Below, piece after piece: positions 46,152-56,189 of a stretch of 64,000 nt of DNA. The position numbers and the translations under genes were made by a program. This DNA comes from Gellertiella hungarica. Lineage in GTDB: Bacteria; Pseudomonadota; Alphaproteobacteria; Rhizobiales; Rhizobiaceae. The DNA lies in contig NZ_JACIEZ010000004.1 in NCBI RefSeq assembly GCF_014197145.1, forward strand, positions 62,001-126,000, read 5' to 3'. The stretch's first letter is position 1. The number at the start of each line of letters is the position of its first letter. The notes under the pieces were generated by a model. The model was not told where the DNA came from, searched no databases, and saw only the letters and a program-made list of their open reading frames with translations.

Positions 46152-46325
46152 TCAGGGCGTTCCGCCCATCTGGGTCGTCAGATAGTCGTAAGTTTCCTTG
46201 AACTTGTCGGTGAACAACAGAAGGGCCGGAATGATGGCGACGGCGATCAGGGCGGCGATGAGACCGTATTCGATCGCCGTGGCGCCTCGGGTGTCGGCAG
46301 CAAAAGACTTGAACAACTTGAGCAT
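46152..46325 (-). CDS. Flp/Fap-type IVb pilin (57 residues)
   Basis: Very short gene. The protein MLKLFKSFAADTRGATAIEY has the class IVb prepilin layout: a short basic leader, cleavage after Gly14, and the mature N-terminus ATAIEYGLIAALIAVAIIPA with Glu18 at mature position 5, followed by a hydrophobic alpha-helix and a short polar tail. It would be a substrate of TadV/CpaA prepilin peptidase and the Tad/Flp secretion machine. No tad or cpa gene is in the window, so the export machine must be encoded elsewhere. A companion membrane protein gene lies upstream on the same strand. Confidence 0.93.
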   Translation of the reverse strand: MLKLFKSFAADTRGATAIEYGLIAALIAVAIIPALLLFTDKFKETYDYLTTQMGGTP

Positions 46326-46412
46326 GGTTCAACTTTCGGGCTGGCACAGGTTCCGACGCCATCTCTGGATCATCAAAACGCTGGATGGGGTGGACCGGTT
46401 GGCCGGCATCAA

Positions 46413-46730
46413 TCAGCAACCCTCGCCCGACTTGTAGCCTTCGACGATGCACACCGAGCCGGGGCTCTCCTGCAGAATGCTGCGACGGATCACGTAACGC
46501 CGGCCGTTTTCGGTCTCCGGCTTGGCATTCACGTCGGGGACCGGCCGAATGGAGCCAGTCTTGATATCGTCGTAGGGATCGGCTGATGGCGCGTTGGCAA
46601 TGGCGACCGAGCTGCGCCCGGCCAGCATGGGAGTCAGGATCAACGTGAGAGCGATCGCCGCGGTGCCAAAAAGCAGGGCGATGTTCAGCGCCCCCGTCCG
46701 ACGGGACTTGTTTGAGTTGCGTTCCTTCAT
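46413..46730 (-). CDS. Small exported or membrane protein of unknown function
   Basis: A 105-residue protein with one hydrophobic segment (about 14-36, ALNIALLFGTAAIALTLIL) after a basic start, then a polar domain ending in two Cys (SVCIVEGYKSGEGC). It could be a signal-anchor protein with a periplasmic domain. An SD (GGAGGG) lies 8 bases before the ATG at 46730. It is upstream of the Flp pilin on the same strand, with an 87-base gap. I do not recognise a family. Confidence 0.7.
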   Translation of the reverse strand: MKERNSNKSRRTGALNIALLFGTAAIALTLILTPMLAGRSSVAIANAPSADPYDDIKTGSIRPVPDVNAKPETENGRRYVIRRSILQESPGSVCIVEGYKSGEGC

Positions 46731-46925
46731 GCGAACGGCCCTCCAAAAATCCTCGTTGATCATCATAACCTCGGCAACACATACAATCGCGCGTCGAAAG
46801 AAATGATTGTCAGAGGGTGTTAAACACTCTCTTAACAGAGGCTTCAAAAGGCCGATCTAAGGCTGTTATCCCGCCATATTTGTAAAGAATCCGTCTCCGG
46901 GTATCCCCGGGACGGAATGCTGCCG

Positions 46926-47348
46926 TCACAGCAGATCCTGAAGAGCCGGGATCAGGGGTTCATCCGCAGGCGGCATCGGATAATCGCGCAGGGCCTGGGG
47001 CCGGACCCATTTCAAGGCCTGTCCCTCGATGCCACGGGGGGTGCCCTCGAACCGGCGGCAGACATAGAGCGGCATCAGCAGATGGAAGGTTTCGTAACTG
47101 TGGCTGGCAAAGGTAAGGGGTGCAAGACAGGCAACCTTGGTTTCGATTCCCAGTTCCTCGCGCAGTTCACGCACAAGCGTTTCCTCGGGGGTTTCCCCCG
47201 CTTCCACCTTGCCACCCGGAAACTCCCACAGTCCCTCCATGGACTTGCCTTTCGGCCGCTGCGCGAGAAGGACGCGACCATCGGCATCCACCAGCGCACA
47301 GGCCGCCACCAGGACGATCTTCAAGGGGCTTTTTGCATCTGAGCTCAT
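46926..47348 (-). CDS. mutT: MutT-type Nudix hydrolase (8-oxo-dGTPase)
   Basis: Hydrolyses 8-oxo-dGTP and related nucleotides to prevent mutation. The 140-residue protein holds a complete Nudix box, G-x5-E-x7-REUxEExGU, at 45-67 (begins [12 protein letters not shown] and ends RELREELGI). The fold and length match MutT. It overlaps the upstream GNAT gene by four bases (ATGA). It is the last gene in the ppi-argJ-GNAT-mutT run. Confidence 0.9.
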   Translation of the reverse strand: MSSDAKSPLKIVLVAACALVDADGRVLLAQRPKGKSMEGLWEFPGGKVEAGETPEETLVRELREELGIETKVACLAPLTFASHSYETFHLLMPLYVCRRFEGTPRGIEGQALKWVRPQALRDYPMPPADEPLIPALQDLL

Positions 47349-48121
47349 GCTTGCTTCCGCCAGTAATGGTATTCGTAGACGAGCCCGAAGCCCAGCCGGG
47401 CATATAGCGCCAGGGCAGGGTCATTCATCGCGGAGACCTGCAGCCAGGCAGTCTTGGCACCGCGAAGGCGAGCCCAGCGCAAGGCAGCACTCAATAATTC
47501 CGTACCCAGCCCGGTGCGACGCACCTCCGGCGCCACGGCCAGAGACTGGATGCCGGCCAGGTCGTTATCCTGCACGCAAAGCGCACAGGCGCGCGGACCG
47601 TGCTCGACATCGTCTATCAGGAAATAGCCCGCCACCGGCTTGATCCGGGAGAGAATGCTGGCAATCACCGATGCGTCGTCGGAGCCGCCTGCCCGCAAAA
47701 CCGCACAGGCCTCCGAAAAACGTGCGGCATCCTGCATTGGCAAGTGGTCCATCGTATCGGGCAAAGCGGCCGTTTCAATGTCCACCGTCAGAACGCGGAC
47801 GGTTTCGAAACGGCTCCAGCCGGACTTGCGCAAATGATCCATCAGCACAGGCGGGGCGAGCGGAGTTTCGCGAATGGTCAGCGTCTGGCCAACCGCTTCG
47901 AACTTTGCGGCTGCCTTTGCCAAACGGTCATCCATGTCCTTGTGGTCGGACGGATCGAGCGGCACCACACAGTTGAGGCGCTTGGAAGGATGCCCTTCCG
48001 TCAGGCGTATCTGCCAGCTCCCGTCATACTGGACGAAGGCCGAGGGCCATGCACGAAAGCCGACCGCCTCCAGACGGCGCACCGCTGGAAGATTGCTTCC
48101 GTGGATAGGCGTAGCCAGCAT
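47345..48121 (-). CDS. GNAT-family N-acetyltransferase
   Basis: Predicted acyl-CoA transferase of 258 residues. The C-terminal GNAT domain shows [18 protein letters not shown] (acetyl-CoA motif A) and [19 protein letters not shown]. The N-terminal half is a second, degenerate GNAT-like region. It lies between argJ (9 bases) and mutT. Neither substrate nor cellular role is known; the link to arginine synthesis is only by position. Confidence 0.85.
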   Translation of the reverse strand: MLATPIHGSNLPAVRRLEAVGFRAWPSAFVQYDGSWQIRLTEGHPSKRLNCVVPLDPSDHKDMDDRLAKAAAKFEAVGQTLTIRETPLAPPVLMDHLRKSGWSRFETVRVLTVDIETAALPDTMDHLPMQDAARFSEACAVLRAGGSDDASVIASILSRIKPVAGYFLIDDVEHGPRACALCVQDNDLAGIQSLAVAPEVRRTGLGTELLSAALRWARLRGAKTAWLQVSAMNDPALALYARLGFGLVYEYHYWRKQA

Positions 48122-48130
48122 GACGAGGCA

Positions 48131-49372
48131 TCAACTCCGATAGTCGCCGTTGATGGCTACGTATTCCTTGGTGAGATCGCAGGTCCAGACCGTTGCGCGA
48201 CCGTCGCCAAGGCCGAGGTCCACCCGCACCGGGATATCTTCCTGCTGCATGACCGCAGTGGCGGCCGCTTCGGAATAGCCGGGGTCACGCGCACCATCGA
48301 CTGCAACGCGAACATCACCGAACCATATTGCCAGACGGTCACGGTCGGCCATCTCTCCCGATTTGCCCACGGCCATGACGATGCGGCCCCAGTTCGCGTC
48401 TTCCCCTGCAACCGCTGTCTTCACCAACGGCGAGTTGGCAATGGAGAGCGCGATTCGCTTTGCGGCGGCATCGTTCTCGGCACCGGTCACGGTAACTTCA
48501 ACCATCTTGCGAGCACCCTCGCCGTCGCGCACCACCTGAAGCGCCAGATCCTTCAGCAGGTCGTTGAGGGCGGCACGAAACCCGGCGAGCCGCTGGTCAT
48601 CCGCGGCGAGAACCGGCTTCTGACCGCGAGCCTCGGCAGCGCCGGTCGCAAACAGCATGAGCGTATCCGACGTCGAGGTATCGCTATCCACCGTGACGGC
48701 GTTGAAGGTGGGGCCGACGCCGGCCGAAAGTGCGGCCTGCAGCGCTTCCGGGGCAATGGCCGCATCGGTGACCACAAAGGAGAGCATGGTGGCCATGTCG
48801 GGTGCAATCATGCCGGCACCCTTCGCAATCCCGTTGATCGTCACGCGCACGCCATCGATCTCGGCGCTGCGGGTCGCGACCTTCGGATAAGTGTCGGTGG
48901 TCATGATGGCCTTGGCCGCTTCCAGCCAGAAATCGCCGGTGCCTTCCTTTGCCATGGTGCCGAGCACCCCGGAAAACTTCGTGGCATCCAGCGGCTCGCC
49001 GATCACGCCGGTCGACGCGAGATAGACCTCGTTCTCGGCACATCCGACGGCCTCGCTGGCCGATTTTGCGGTGAGCTCGGTTGCCGCGCGCCCCTTGGCG
49101 CCCGTAAAGGCATTCGCATTGCCGGAATTCACCACGACCGCCCGCGCCACGCCATGCGGAAGATTGCTGCGGCAAAAGTCGACGGGAGCAGAAGGGCACT
49201 TCGAACGGGTAAAGACGCCGGCGACGCTCGCCGGGCGGTCGAAGACCATCATGAGGACATCCGTCCGGTTCTTGTACTTGATTCCGGCGGCAGCGGTCGC
49301 CATGCGTACGCCGTCTATGACAGGCATGGAGGGATAGGATTTCGGCGCGAGCGGAGAAACGGTTCCGGACAT
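48131..49372 (-). CDS. argJ: Bifunctional glutamate N-acetyltransferase/amino-acid acetyltransferase
   Basis: Recycles acetyl groups between N-acetylornithine and glutamate, and in some species makes N-acetylglutamate from acetyl-CoA, in arginine synthesis. The 413-residue proprotein self-cleaves before Thr195 in PDMATMLSF to give alpha and beta chains. The start is the ATG at 49372; a TTG five codons upstream overlaps the SD. It lies between the peptidyl-prolyl isomerase and GNAT genes. Confidence 0.95.
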   Translation of the reverse strand: MSGTVSPLAPKSYPSMPVIDGVRMATAAAGIKYKNRTDVLMMVFDRPASVAGVFTRSKCPSAPVDFCRSNLPHGVARAVVVNSGNANAFTGAKGRAATELTAKSASEAVGCAENEVYLASTGVIGEPLDATKFSGVLGTMAKEGTGDFWLEAAKAIMTTDTYPKVATRSAEIDGVRVTINGIAKGAGMIAPDMATMLSFVVTDAAIAPEALQAALSAGVGPTFNAVTVDSDTSTSDTLMLFATGAAEARGQKPVLAADDQRLAGFRAALNDLLKDLALQVVRDGEGARKMVEVTVTGAENDAAAKRIALSIANSPLVKTAVAGEDANWGRIVMAVGKSGEMADRDRLAIWFGDVRVAVDGARDPGYSEAAATAVMQQEDIPVRVDLGLGDGRATVWTCDLTKEYVAINGDYRS

Positions 49373-49443
49373 GGATTTTTCCTGCAATTCGGCGGGCGCA
49401 GACGCGCAATCTGGACTTGAAGATCTTCAATCTTCCGACACAG

Positions 49444-49481
49444 AGCGGATGGAGAGGGCCACCAGAGCGGCCCTTTCCGCT
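49444..49481 (-). terminator. Possible hairpin after the peptidyl-prolyl isomerase gene
   Basis: AGCGGA...AGGGCC pairs with GGCCCT.TCCGCT around the loop ACCAGAGC, with a bulge between the two stem parts. No U-tract follows on the reverse strand. It may partially terminate between the isomerase gene and argJ. Confidence 0.3.
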
Positions 49482-49486
49482 GGATA

Positions 49487-50338
49487 TTACTGCTTCTTGT
49501 TGGCTTCTTCGTAACCCTTGCGAAGTGCCTCATCGAGAATCTCGACGCCCTGCGCGTCCCGCGCCTTGGAAAGGAGCTCCAGGTACTTGTCGCGCATGAC
49601 CAGGTTGCGGATCTGCGGCTGAACCTGTTCGAAGGCCGGCGGCGGCGCAATGCGCTTGTCTTCGACCTTGATGACATGCCAGCCGAAATCGGTCTTTACC
49701 GGGGTCTTGGTGTAGGTACCCTTCTCGAGACCGAAGGCTGCGGCTTCGAATTCCTTCACCATGCGTCCCTTGCCGAAATAGCCGAGATCGCCGCCGTCAT
49801 CCTTGTTCGGATCGGTCGAATGCGTCTTGGCCAGCTCGGCAAAGTCCTTGCCCGCGTCCAGTTCCTTGATCACGGCCTTGGCCTCGTCCTCGGTCTTCAC
49901 CAGGATATGGCGCGCGTGAACCTCTTCCTCCTTGGGAAGTGCGGCAACTTCCTTGTCGTAGCGCGCCTTGATATCCTCGGGCGTCACGACGTCGATGACG
50001 TGCTTCTTGAAATAGGCGCCGTGCAGCTCCCGTTCGGTGAGATACTTGATGCGGGCCTTGAAGTCTTCCGTCTGATCGAGCTTTTCGGCAGCGGCATCCT
50101 TGGCGAAAAGCTTGACGTCAATCGCGCCGGAGAGGGCAGCAACCTTCTTCTGATCGTCGGGCAGCTGCGCAAGCTGGGGATCGAGATTGGCGACGGCAAC
50201 GTCGAGTTCGGACTGGTGGATTTCCAGACCGCCAACCTTTGCTACGACGGGATCGGGCTTGTCCTCAGCGAGAACGGGCAGTGCGACACCAATCAGCGCG
50301 GCAAGCGACAGCGAGGCAAGTATATTGTAACGCGGCAT
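49487..50338 (-). CDS. Periplasmic parvulin-type peptidyl-prolyl cis-trans isomerase
   Basis: Predicted chaperone and PPIase of 283 residues. A signal peptide (1-24, ending VLA before EDK) is followed by an N-terminal SurA-like helical region and a PpiC/rotamase domain (about 140-232) with VHARHILVKTEDEA and DGGDLGYFGKGRMVKEFE. It probably helps fold outer-membrane or periplasmic proteins. The start is the ATG at 50338, with AAGGG upstream. It is divergent from secA, so both sit near protein export. Confidence 0.9.
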   Translation of the reverse strand: MPRYNILASLSLAALIGVALPVLAEDKPDPVVAKVGGLEIHQSELDVAVANLDPQLAQLPDDQKKVAALSGAIDVKLFAKDAAAEKLDQTEDFKARIKYLTERELHGAYFKKHVIDVVTPEDIKARYDKEVAALPKEEEVHARHILVKTEDEAKAVIKELDAGKDFAELAKTHSTDPNKDDGGDLGYFGKGRMVKEFEAAAFGLEKGTYTKTPVKTDFGWHVIKVEDKRIAPPPAFEQVQPQIRNLVMRDKYLELLSKARDAQGVEILDEALRKGYEEANKKQ

Positions 50339-50438
50339 AAGAAAAACCCTTTGGTGCACCGGCGTAATGTTTCTTCCTGATTCAGGCCGGAAAGCGTCCT
50401 CACCACCACATTGTGGCCATTCTGGTACTGCCTATCCG

Positions 50439-50467
50439 TTGACATCAATCGACCCCCCTCTTATCTG
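50439..50467 (+). promoter_or_regulatory. Candidate housekeeping promoter of secA
   Basis: TTGACA (6/6) at 50439-50444, a 17-base spacer and TATCTG (4/6) at 50462-50467, which would start secA transcription around 50474 and leave a leader of about 105 bases. Confidence 0.75.
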
Positions 50468-50578
50468 TCACGCAACCCCGCGTCCAGATACGTTTCCGGG
50501 CCTTTTGCACGTCCTGACCTGTTTTTGAAACGGGCAGGCAATGCCGGTTCCGGGAGAGATGACAGAAAGGACCACTTG

Positions 50579-53299
50579 ATGGTCAGCTTTGGCGGCCTCG
50601 CCCGCAAACTGTTCGGCTCTGCGAATGATCGCCGTGTCCGCTCCTACCAGCCGAAAGTCCAGGCCATCGGCGCCCTGGAAGCGGCGATGCAGAAACTCTC
50701 CGACGACGAACTTGCTGGCAAGACCGCCGAGTTCCGTCAGATGATCGCCGAAGGCAAGACGATCGACGATCTGCTCGTGCCGGCTTTCGCAGTGGTCCGG
50801 GAAGCCTCGCGGCGCGTCCTCAAGATGCGGCCGTTCGATGTGCAGCTGATCGGCGGCATGATCCTGAATGACAATTCCATCGCGGAAATGAAGACCGGCG
50901 AAGGCAAAACCCTTGTGGCGACCTTGCCGGTCTATCTGAACGCCCTGGCAGGCAAGGGCGTGCATGTTGTCACCGTGAACGACTACCTCGCGCGCCGTGA
51001 CGCGGCGACCATGGGACGCCTCTATGGCTTTCTCGGACTGACCACCGGTGTCATCGTCCATGGACTCAGCGACGAGGAACGCCGCGCCGCCTACGCCTGC
51101 GACATTACCTACGCCACCAACAACGAACTGGGCTTCGATTATCTTCGTGACAACATGAAGTATGACCGTACCCAGATGGTTCAGCGCGGCCATAACTACG
51201 CCATCGTCGACGAAGTCGATTCCATTCTGGTCGACGAGGCGCGGACGCCGCTGATCATCTCGGGCCCTCTCGACGACCGGTCGGACCTTTACACCACGAT
51301 CGATGCCTTCATTCCGCGCCTCAGCCCGGAAGATTACGAAATCGACGAAAAGCAGCGGTCGGCGAATTTCTCCGAAGCCGGTACCGAGAAGCTTGAAAAG
51401 ATGCTGCGGGAAGCCGGGCTTCTGAAGGGCAACGCTCTTTACGACGTCGAAAACGTCGCGATCGTGCACCATGTGAACAACGCCCTCAAGGCGCACAAGC
51501 TGTTCCAGCGCGACAAGGACTACATCGTGCGGAACGATGAAGTCGTGATCATCGACGAGTTCACGGGCCGCATGATGCCGGGACGCCGCTACTCGGATGG
51601 TCAGCATCAGGCGCTCGAAGCAAAGGAAAAGGTGACGATCCAGCCGGAGAACCAGACCCTGGCTTCGATCACCTTCCAGAATTACTTCCGCATGTATGAC
51701 AAGCTGGCCGGCATGACCGGTACGGCGGCGACGGAAGCGGAAGAATTCTCCAACATCTACGGCCTCGACGTCGTGGAGGTTCCTACGAACCTCCCGATCA
51801 AGCGTATCGACGACCACGACGAAGTCTACCGAACCGCCGAAGAAAAGTATCAGGCGATCATCACCGAGATAAAGGCAGCCCACGAGAAGGGCCAGCCCGT
51901 TCTCGTCGGTACCACCTCGATCGAGAAATCCGAGCTTCTGGCCACGCTTCTGAAACAGGCGGGTTTCCAGAACTTCCAGGTTCTCAACGCGCGCTATCAT
52001 GAACAGGAAGCCTATATCGTCAGCCAGGCCGGTGTTCCCGGTGCGGTGACGATCGCGACGAACATGGCCGGTCGCGGGACGGACATCCAGCTCGGCGGCA
52101 ACCTCGAGATGCGCCTCGAGCGCGAGCTCGAGGGCATGGAGCCGGGACCGGAGCGAGACGCCCGGGAAGCGGCGGTCGTCGCCGAAGTCAAGGCGCTGAA
52201 GGAGAAGGCACTGGCGGCCGGCGGTCTCTACGTCATCGCCTCTGAACGTCACGAAAGCCGCCGTATCGACAACCAGCTGCGTGGCCGATCCGGCCGTCAG
52301 GGCGACCCTGGCCGGTCGAAGTTCTATCTGTCGCTGCAAGACGATCTGATGCGCATCTTCGGGTCGGATCGCATGGACGGCATGCTGCAGAAGCTGGGTC
52401 TGAAGGAAGGCGAGGCTATCGTCCATCCCTGGATCAACAAGGCGCTCGAGCGCGCACAGAAGAAGGTCGAGGCACGCAACTTCGACATCCGCAAGAACCT
52501 TCTGAAATATGACGACGTGCTCAACGACCAGCGCAAGGTCATCTTCGAGCAGCGCATCGAACTGATGGACGCGCCCAGCATCTCCGAATATGTCGCCGAC
52601 ATGCGCCATGACGTGGTCAACGAAATGGTCGTGCAGCACATTCCCGAGCGCGCCTATGCCGAGCAATGGGATGCCAAGGGCCTCAAGGCCGCCGTGCAGC
52701 AGACGCTGAACCTGGACCTGCCTGTCGAAGAGTGGGTCAAGGAAGAAGGCATCGCCGAAGACGATATCCGCGCCCGCCTGGCCGAGGCCGCCGACAAGGC
52801 GGCAGCCGAAAAGGCCGAGCGCTTCGGACCCGAGGTGATGACTTACGTGGAGCGGCAGGTTGTCCTTCAGACGCTGGATCACCTGTGGCGGGAGCATATC
52901 GTCAATCTCGACCACCTGCGTTCGGTCATCGGCTTCCGCGGCTACGCGCAGCGGGATCCGCTGCAGGAATACAAGGCGGAAGCCTTCGAGCTGTTCCAGT
53001 CGCTCCTCAACAATCTCCGCAGCGCGGTGGTAAGCCAGCTGATGCGCGTGGAGATCATGCGCCAGCCCGCCGAACAGCCCCCGCTGCCGGACATGGAAGC
53101 GCACCATATCGACGCCTCCACGGGCGAGGACGAGTTTGGCTCACGCGATCGGTCGCAGTTCCTCGCCGAAGAGGCGACGGTAGCGCCGGAAAACCGGGAT
53201 CCGAACGACCCCTCTACCTGGGGCCGGGTAAGTCGCAATGAGCCCTGCCCCTGTGGCTCCGGCCAGAAGTACAAGCATTGTCACGGCGCATTCGCCTGA
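50579..53299 (+). CDS. secA: Preprotein translocase ATPase SecA
   Basis: Motor of the Sec pathway; it binds SecYEG and drives preprotein export. It has 906 residues: NBD1 with Walker A MKTGEGKT (104-111) and the DEAD-box [11 protein letters not shown], then PPXD, NBD2, and a C-terminal zinc finger with [14 protein letters not shown] (Cys890, 892, 901 and His902). A frame open 56 codons upstream is the leader, not the gene; an SD (AAAGGA) precedes the ATG at 50579. Confidence 0.97.
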   Translation: MVSFGGLARKLFGSANDRRVRSYQPKVQAIGALEAAMQKLSDDELAGKTAEFRQMIAEGKTIDDLLVPAFAVVREASRRVLKMRPFDVQLIGGMILNDNSIAEMKTGEGKTLVATLPVYLNALAGKGVHVVTVNDYLARRDAATMGRLYGFLGLTTGVIVHGLSDEERRAAYACDITYATNNELGFDYLRDNMKYDRTQMVQRGHNYAIVDEVDSILVDEARTPLIISGPLDDRSDLYTTIDAFIPRLSPEDYEIDEKQRSANFSEAGTEKLEKMLREAGLLKGNALYDVENVAIVHHVNNALKAHKLFQRDKDYIVRNDEVVIIDEFTGRMMPGRRYSDGQHQALEAKEKVTIQPENQTLASITFQNYFRMYDKLAGMTGTAATEAEEFSNIYGLDVVEVPTNLPIKRIDDHDEVYRTAEEKYQAIITEIKAAHEKGQPVLVGTTSIEKSELLATLLKQAGFQNFQVLNARYHEQEAYIVSQAGVPGAVTIATNMAGRGTDIQLGGNLEMRLERELEGMEPGPERDAREAAVVAEVKALKEKALAAGGLYVIASERHESRRIDNQLRGRSGRQGDPGRSKFYLSLQDDLMRIFGSDRMDGMLQKLGLKEGEAIVHPWINKALERAQKKVEARNFDIRKNLLKYDDVLNDQRKVIFEQRIELMDAPSISEYVADMRHDVVNEMVVQHIPERAYAEQWDAKGLKAAVQQTLNLDLPVEEWVKEEGIAEDDIRARLAEAADKAAAEKAERFGPEVMTYVERQVVLQTLDHLWREHIVNLDHLRSVIGFRGYAQRDPLQEYKAEAFELFQSLLNNLRSAVVSQLMRVEIMRQPAEQPPLPDMEAHHIDASTGEDEFGSRDRSQFLAEEATVAPENRDPNDPSTWGRVSRNEPCPCGSGQKYKHCHGAFA

Positions 53300-53318
53300 C
53301 ACCAAGAACGAACCCTGA

Positions 53319-53344
53319 AAACCCTCCCTCGCGGAGGGTTTTTG
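53319..53344 (+). terminator. Intrinsic terminator of secA
   Basis: A perfect 9-bp stem AAACCCTCC/GGAGGGTTT with loop CTCGC, followed by TTTGCTTTT. It begins 19 bases past the secA stop. Confidence 0.9.
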
Positions 53345-53424
53345 CTTTTGCTTCACATTAATCTGAAGGCAGGCCCTCCAAGCCCTCGCGATGCACCGAT
53401 TCTTAACCGTAAACGGGCAGGATC

Positions 53425-54879
53425 GTGCGTGTTTTCGAGGATCGCGGGTACTGCGTTGTGATCACTGCGCTCATCAATACGGCGGAACGGTTTCTTCCGT
53501 CGTCCCTGCGGCCAGTCGCAGCGGGCGCGGTTCGGCGCGCCTGCAGGATTGCTACCGACCGGGGAGAGCATGCCGCTGCGCAGCGTATGGCTCTGATCGC
53601 CTTTGCCATCCGCATCCTCAGTGCCGCGATCGCGTTTATCTCGCAGATTATCCAGGCGCGGATCATGGGCGAGTTCGAGTACGGCATCTTCGTGTTCGTC
53701 TGGGTCCTTACCGTCCTGATCGGCAATCTGTCCTGTCTCGGTTTTCACTCCGTGATCGTACGCTTTCTGCCCCTCTACAGAACGGAGGGCGCACATGGTT
53801 CTTTGTTCGGGATCGCTGTCACCGCGCGCGTGTTCTCCATGCTGATGGCCACGCTGATCGCGGGCATTGGATTGGGCACGCTCTATCTGTTCGGCAGCAT
53901 GGTCGAAGCCTATTACATGACGCCCGTCTTTCTGGCGCTCTTCATCTTGCCGATGATCGCGCTCGGAGACGTTCTCGACGGAACGGCCCGGGCAAACAGC
54001 TGGCCCTTCGCTGCCCTGACACCGACATTCATCATTCGGCCGACCCTGATCCTCGTCTTCATGGTCCTTGCGGTTCATGCCGGTTACAGACCGACCGCCG
54101 AGACCGCGATCCTTGCCGCTCTCGCAGCGACATATGTGACGAGTGTCGGGCAGTTCCTGACCGTGTCCACCAGGATGCGCAGGCGATATCCGGCCGTGCC
54201 GCGCAGCTACAGCCTCGGCGCATGGCTGCGGGTGGCACTGCCCATTTTCTTCGTGGAGGGGTTCGGCTATCTGCTTACCAATGCGGATGTGGTCATTGTC
54301 GGCCTCTATCTGGAGCCCTCGGAGGTTGCCGTGTATTTCGCGGCGGCGAAAACGATGGCTCTGGTGCAGTTCGTGTTCTTCTCGGTCAAGGCTGCGGCGG
54401 CGCCCCGGTTCTCCACGCTGGTGGCCGAGGGCGACCGCATGGGCCTGGCACGCTTTGCAGGAGAAATGGCGCGCTGGGGTTTCTGGCCCTCGCTTGCGGT
54501 GGGCGCGATGATGCTGGTGGCGGGACATCTCCTTCTGTCCCTGTTCGGCCCCGGATTTTCGGCGGGATATCCGCTGATGGTGATCCTTTTCGCAGGCTAC
54601 CTCGCAAAATCGGCGGTAGGACCTGGCGAGGTCCTGCTCACGATGGCAGGGAAGCAGCAACTCTGCGCATGGCTTTATGCCGGCGTTCTGGTCGCCAATC
54701 TGCTGCTGAACATGATCCTGATTCCACGTTTCGGTCTGGCTGGCGCGGCCGCTGCTGCTGCCGGGGCGATGATCATTGAAGCCATCTTTCTTCACCTGAC
54801 GGTGCGCAAGACGCTCGGGATTGTCCTGTTTGTCTTTGCTGATCCGATGGGTGCCGCGCATCCGCAGAAAGTGTCGTGA
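53425..54879 (+). CDS. Lipopolysaccharide/polysaccharide flippase (Wzx/MATE-like)
   Basis: Inner-membrane protein of 484 residues with about 12-14 hydrophobic helices and two basic loops, the layout of polysaccharide biosynthesis flippases (Wzx/RfbX family) that move lipid-linked repeat units across the membrane. The start is uncertain: GTG at 53425 has AGGA just 3 bases away, while a GTG at 53458 (MITALINTAERFLP) resembles the start of related proteins. It overlaps the next gene by four bases (GTGA). No glycosyltransferases are adjacent, so the polymer is unknown. Confidence 0.82.
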   Translation: MRVFEDRGYCVVITALINTAERFLPSSLRPVAAGAVRRACRIATDRGEHAAAQRMALIAFAIRILSAAIAFISQIIQARIMGEFEYGIFVFVWVLTVLIGNLSCLGFHSVIVRFLPLYRTEGAHGSLFGIAVTARVFSMLMATLIAGIGLGTLYLFGSMVEAYYMTPVFLALFILPMIALGDVLDGTARANSWPFAALTPTFIIRPTLILVFMVLAVHAGYRPTAETAILAALAATYVTSVGQFLTVSTRMRRRYPAVPRSYSLGAWLRVALPIFFVEGFGYLLTNADVVIVGLYLEPSEVAVYFAAAKTMALVQFVFFSVKAAAAPRFSTLVAEGDRMGLARFAGEMARWGFWPSLAVGAMMLVAGHLLLSLFGPGFSAGYPLMVILFAGYLAKSAVGPGEVLLTMAGKQQLCAWLYAGVLVANLLLNMILIPRFGLAGAAAAAAGAMIIEAIFLHLTVRKTLGIVLFVFADPMGAAHPQKVS

Positions 54880-56159
54880 ACATGCCGCAATTTCCTCCCT
54901 CGTCCCTCAACAGCCCCGACAGCTCCGCCAACCGGATACTCGGCGGACTGGCTGGCGTCGAGAGCTCGCTGCCGACACCGGAGCTTCAAATCCAGGCGGC
55001 GGCACCGGGCCTGGAACTCTGCCTTTATCCAGCGCGTGCCGGATATCACCTGCAGGATGAAATGGACCGGCTGAGCAACCGGGCGATGGAACCCAACGTC
55101 TTCTTCACGGGGCGTTTTCTTGCGCCGGCCATGCCGCGGCTCGAGGAAAAGCAGGTCCGTCTGGCCATTCTCCGCGATACCAGCCGGAACAGAAGCCGGG
55201 CGCGGATTTTGTTGCCCTATTCCATCGAGCGTCCCGGTTTCTCCATTGGCGCGCCGATATTCAGAGTGTGGGCCAATCACTACGGTCCGCTGGGGACACC
55301 CCTCGTGGATGCGGAAGAAGCGGCGCATTCCATCGACACGCTCATGGACGTGCTCGCCCGACCCGAATGCGGTCTGCCCTCGGTCATGGTTCTGCCCGAT
55401 GTCCGGCTGGGAGGAAATTTCGTGCAGCTTGCAAAGGCGGTTGCGATCAGTCGGAACCTGCCGGTCGCTGTCACGGGCAGCTATATGAGACCCACACTGG
55501 AAAGCTACGACGACGGCCCGACCTACCTCCGCAAGACGATTTCCAGCCACCACCTGCACGAAATGCGCCGGCAGAGGAATCACCTCTCCGCCTTGGGCCG
55601 TCTCAGCTACGAGGTAGCGCGACAGCCGGCCGATGTACGCGTACGAATGGAGGAATTCCTTGCTCTGGAGGCGCGTGGCTGGAAGGGCACGAAGCGCACT
55701 GCCATGGTGCTGGATCGCTACAGGGCAGCCTTTGCCCGCGAGGCGATCACCAATCTGGCGGAGAGCGATGCAGTTCGCATTCACACTCTCGATCTCAATG
55801 GCCGTGCGGTCGCAACGATGATCGTGTTCATCGTGTCAGGCGAGGCTTATACTTGGAAGACCGCTTACGACGAGGCCTATGCGAAATACTCTCCCGGCAA
55901 GCTGCTGATGGAAAATCTCACGGAATGGCACCTCGATGATGCCAATATCGTGCGAACGGATAGCTGCGCGGTTCCGGACCATCCGATCATGGCGCGCTTC
56001 TGGCGGGAACGGGAGGAAATGGGCACGCTCGTCATCGGCCTCAGGCAGAACAGCGACCGTGACGTGCGGCAGGTGACGGCACAGCTGCACCTTTACCGCA
56101 ACACGCGCAACATGGCGCGCATGTTGCGCCAGAAGATCCTGTCGCTGGCGGGGCGCTGA
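54876..56159 (+). CDS. BcsL/CelD-like acyltransferase (GNAT fold)
   Basis: Cytoplasmic protein of 427 residues in the group of FemAB/BcsL-type acyl transferases. The recognisable GNAT_6/acetyltransf_6 region is about 190-370 (HEMRRQRNHLSALGRLSYE and GEAYTWKTAYDEAYAKYSPG). Such proteins modify polysaccharides or lipids. It starts with GTG at 54876 overlapping the flippase stop (GTGA); an ATG six bases later is possible. Together they form a two-gene unit with a likely envelope polysaccharide role. Confidence 0.8.
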   Translation: MNMPQFPPSSLNSPDSSANRILGGLAGVESSLPTPELQIQAAAPGLELCLYPARAGYHLQDEMDRLSNRAMEPNVFFTGRFLAPAMPRLEEKQVRLAILRDTSRNRSRARILLPYSIERPGFSIGAPIFRVWANHYGPLGTPLVDAEEAAHSIDTLMDVLARPECGLPSVMVLPDVRLGGNFVQLAKAVAISRNLPVAVTGSYMRPTLESYDDGPTYLRKTISSHHLHEMRRQRNHLSALGRLSYEVARQPADVRVRMEEFLALEARGWKGTKRTAMVLDRYRAAFAREAITNLAESDAVRIHTLDLNGRAVATMIVFIVSGEAYTWKTAYDEAYAKYSPGKLLMENLTEWHLDDANIVRTDSCAVPDHPIMARFWREREEMGTLVIGLRQNSDRDVRQVTAQLHLYRNTRNMARMLRQKILSLAGR

Positions 56160-56170
56160 GCCCCCGCCAG
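56145..56170. terminator. Hairpin at the convergent end of the acyltransferase and enolase-family genes
   Basis: A perfect 9-bp stem CTGGCGGGG/CCCCGCCAG with an 8-base loop, which includes the stop codon of the acyltransferase gene. There is no T-run on either side, so termination is a moderate guess. Confidence 0.4.
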
Positions 56171-56189
56171 AAAGTTATGAAAGCGCCGG

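Noticed and set aside
46820-46835. TTAA-N8-TTAA, similar to a CtrA box, upstream of the small protein and pilin genes
   Set aside because: The known spacing is N7 and the half-sites lack the longer TTAACCAT context, so it fails the motif on strict reading.
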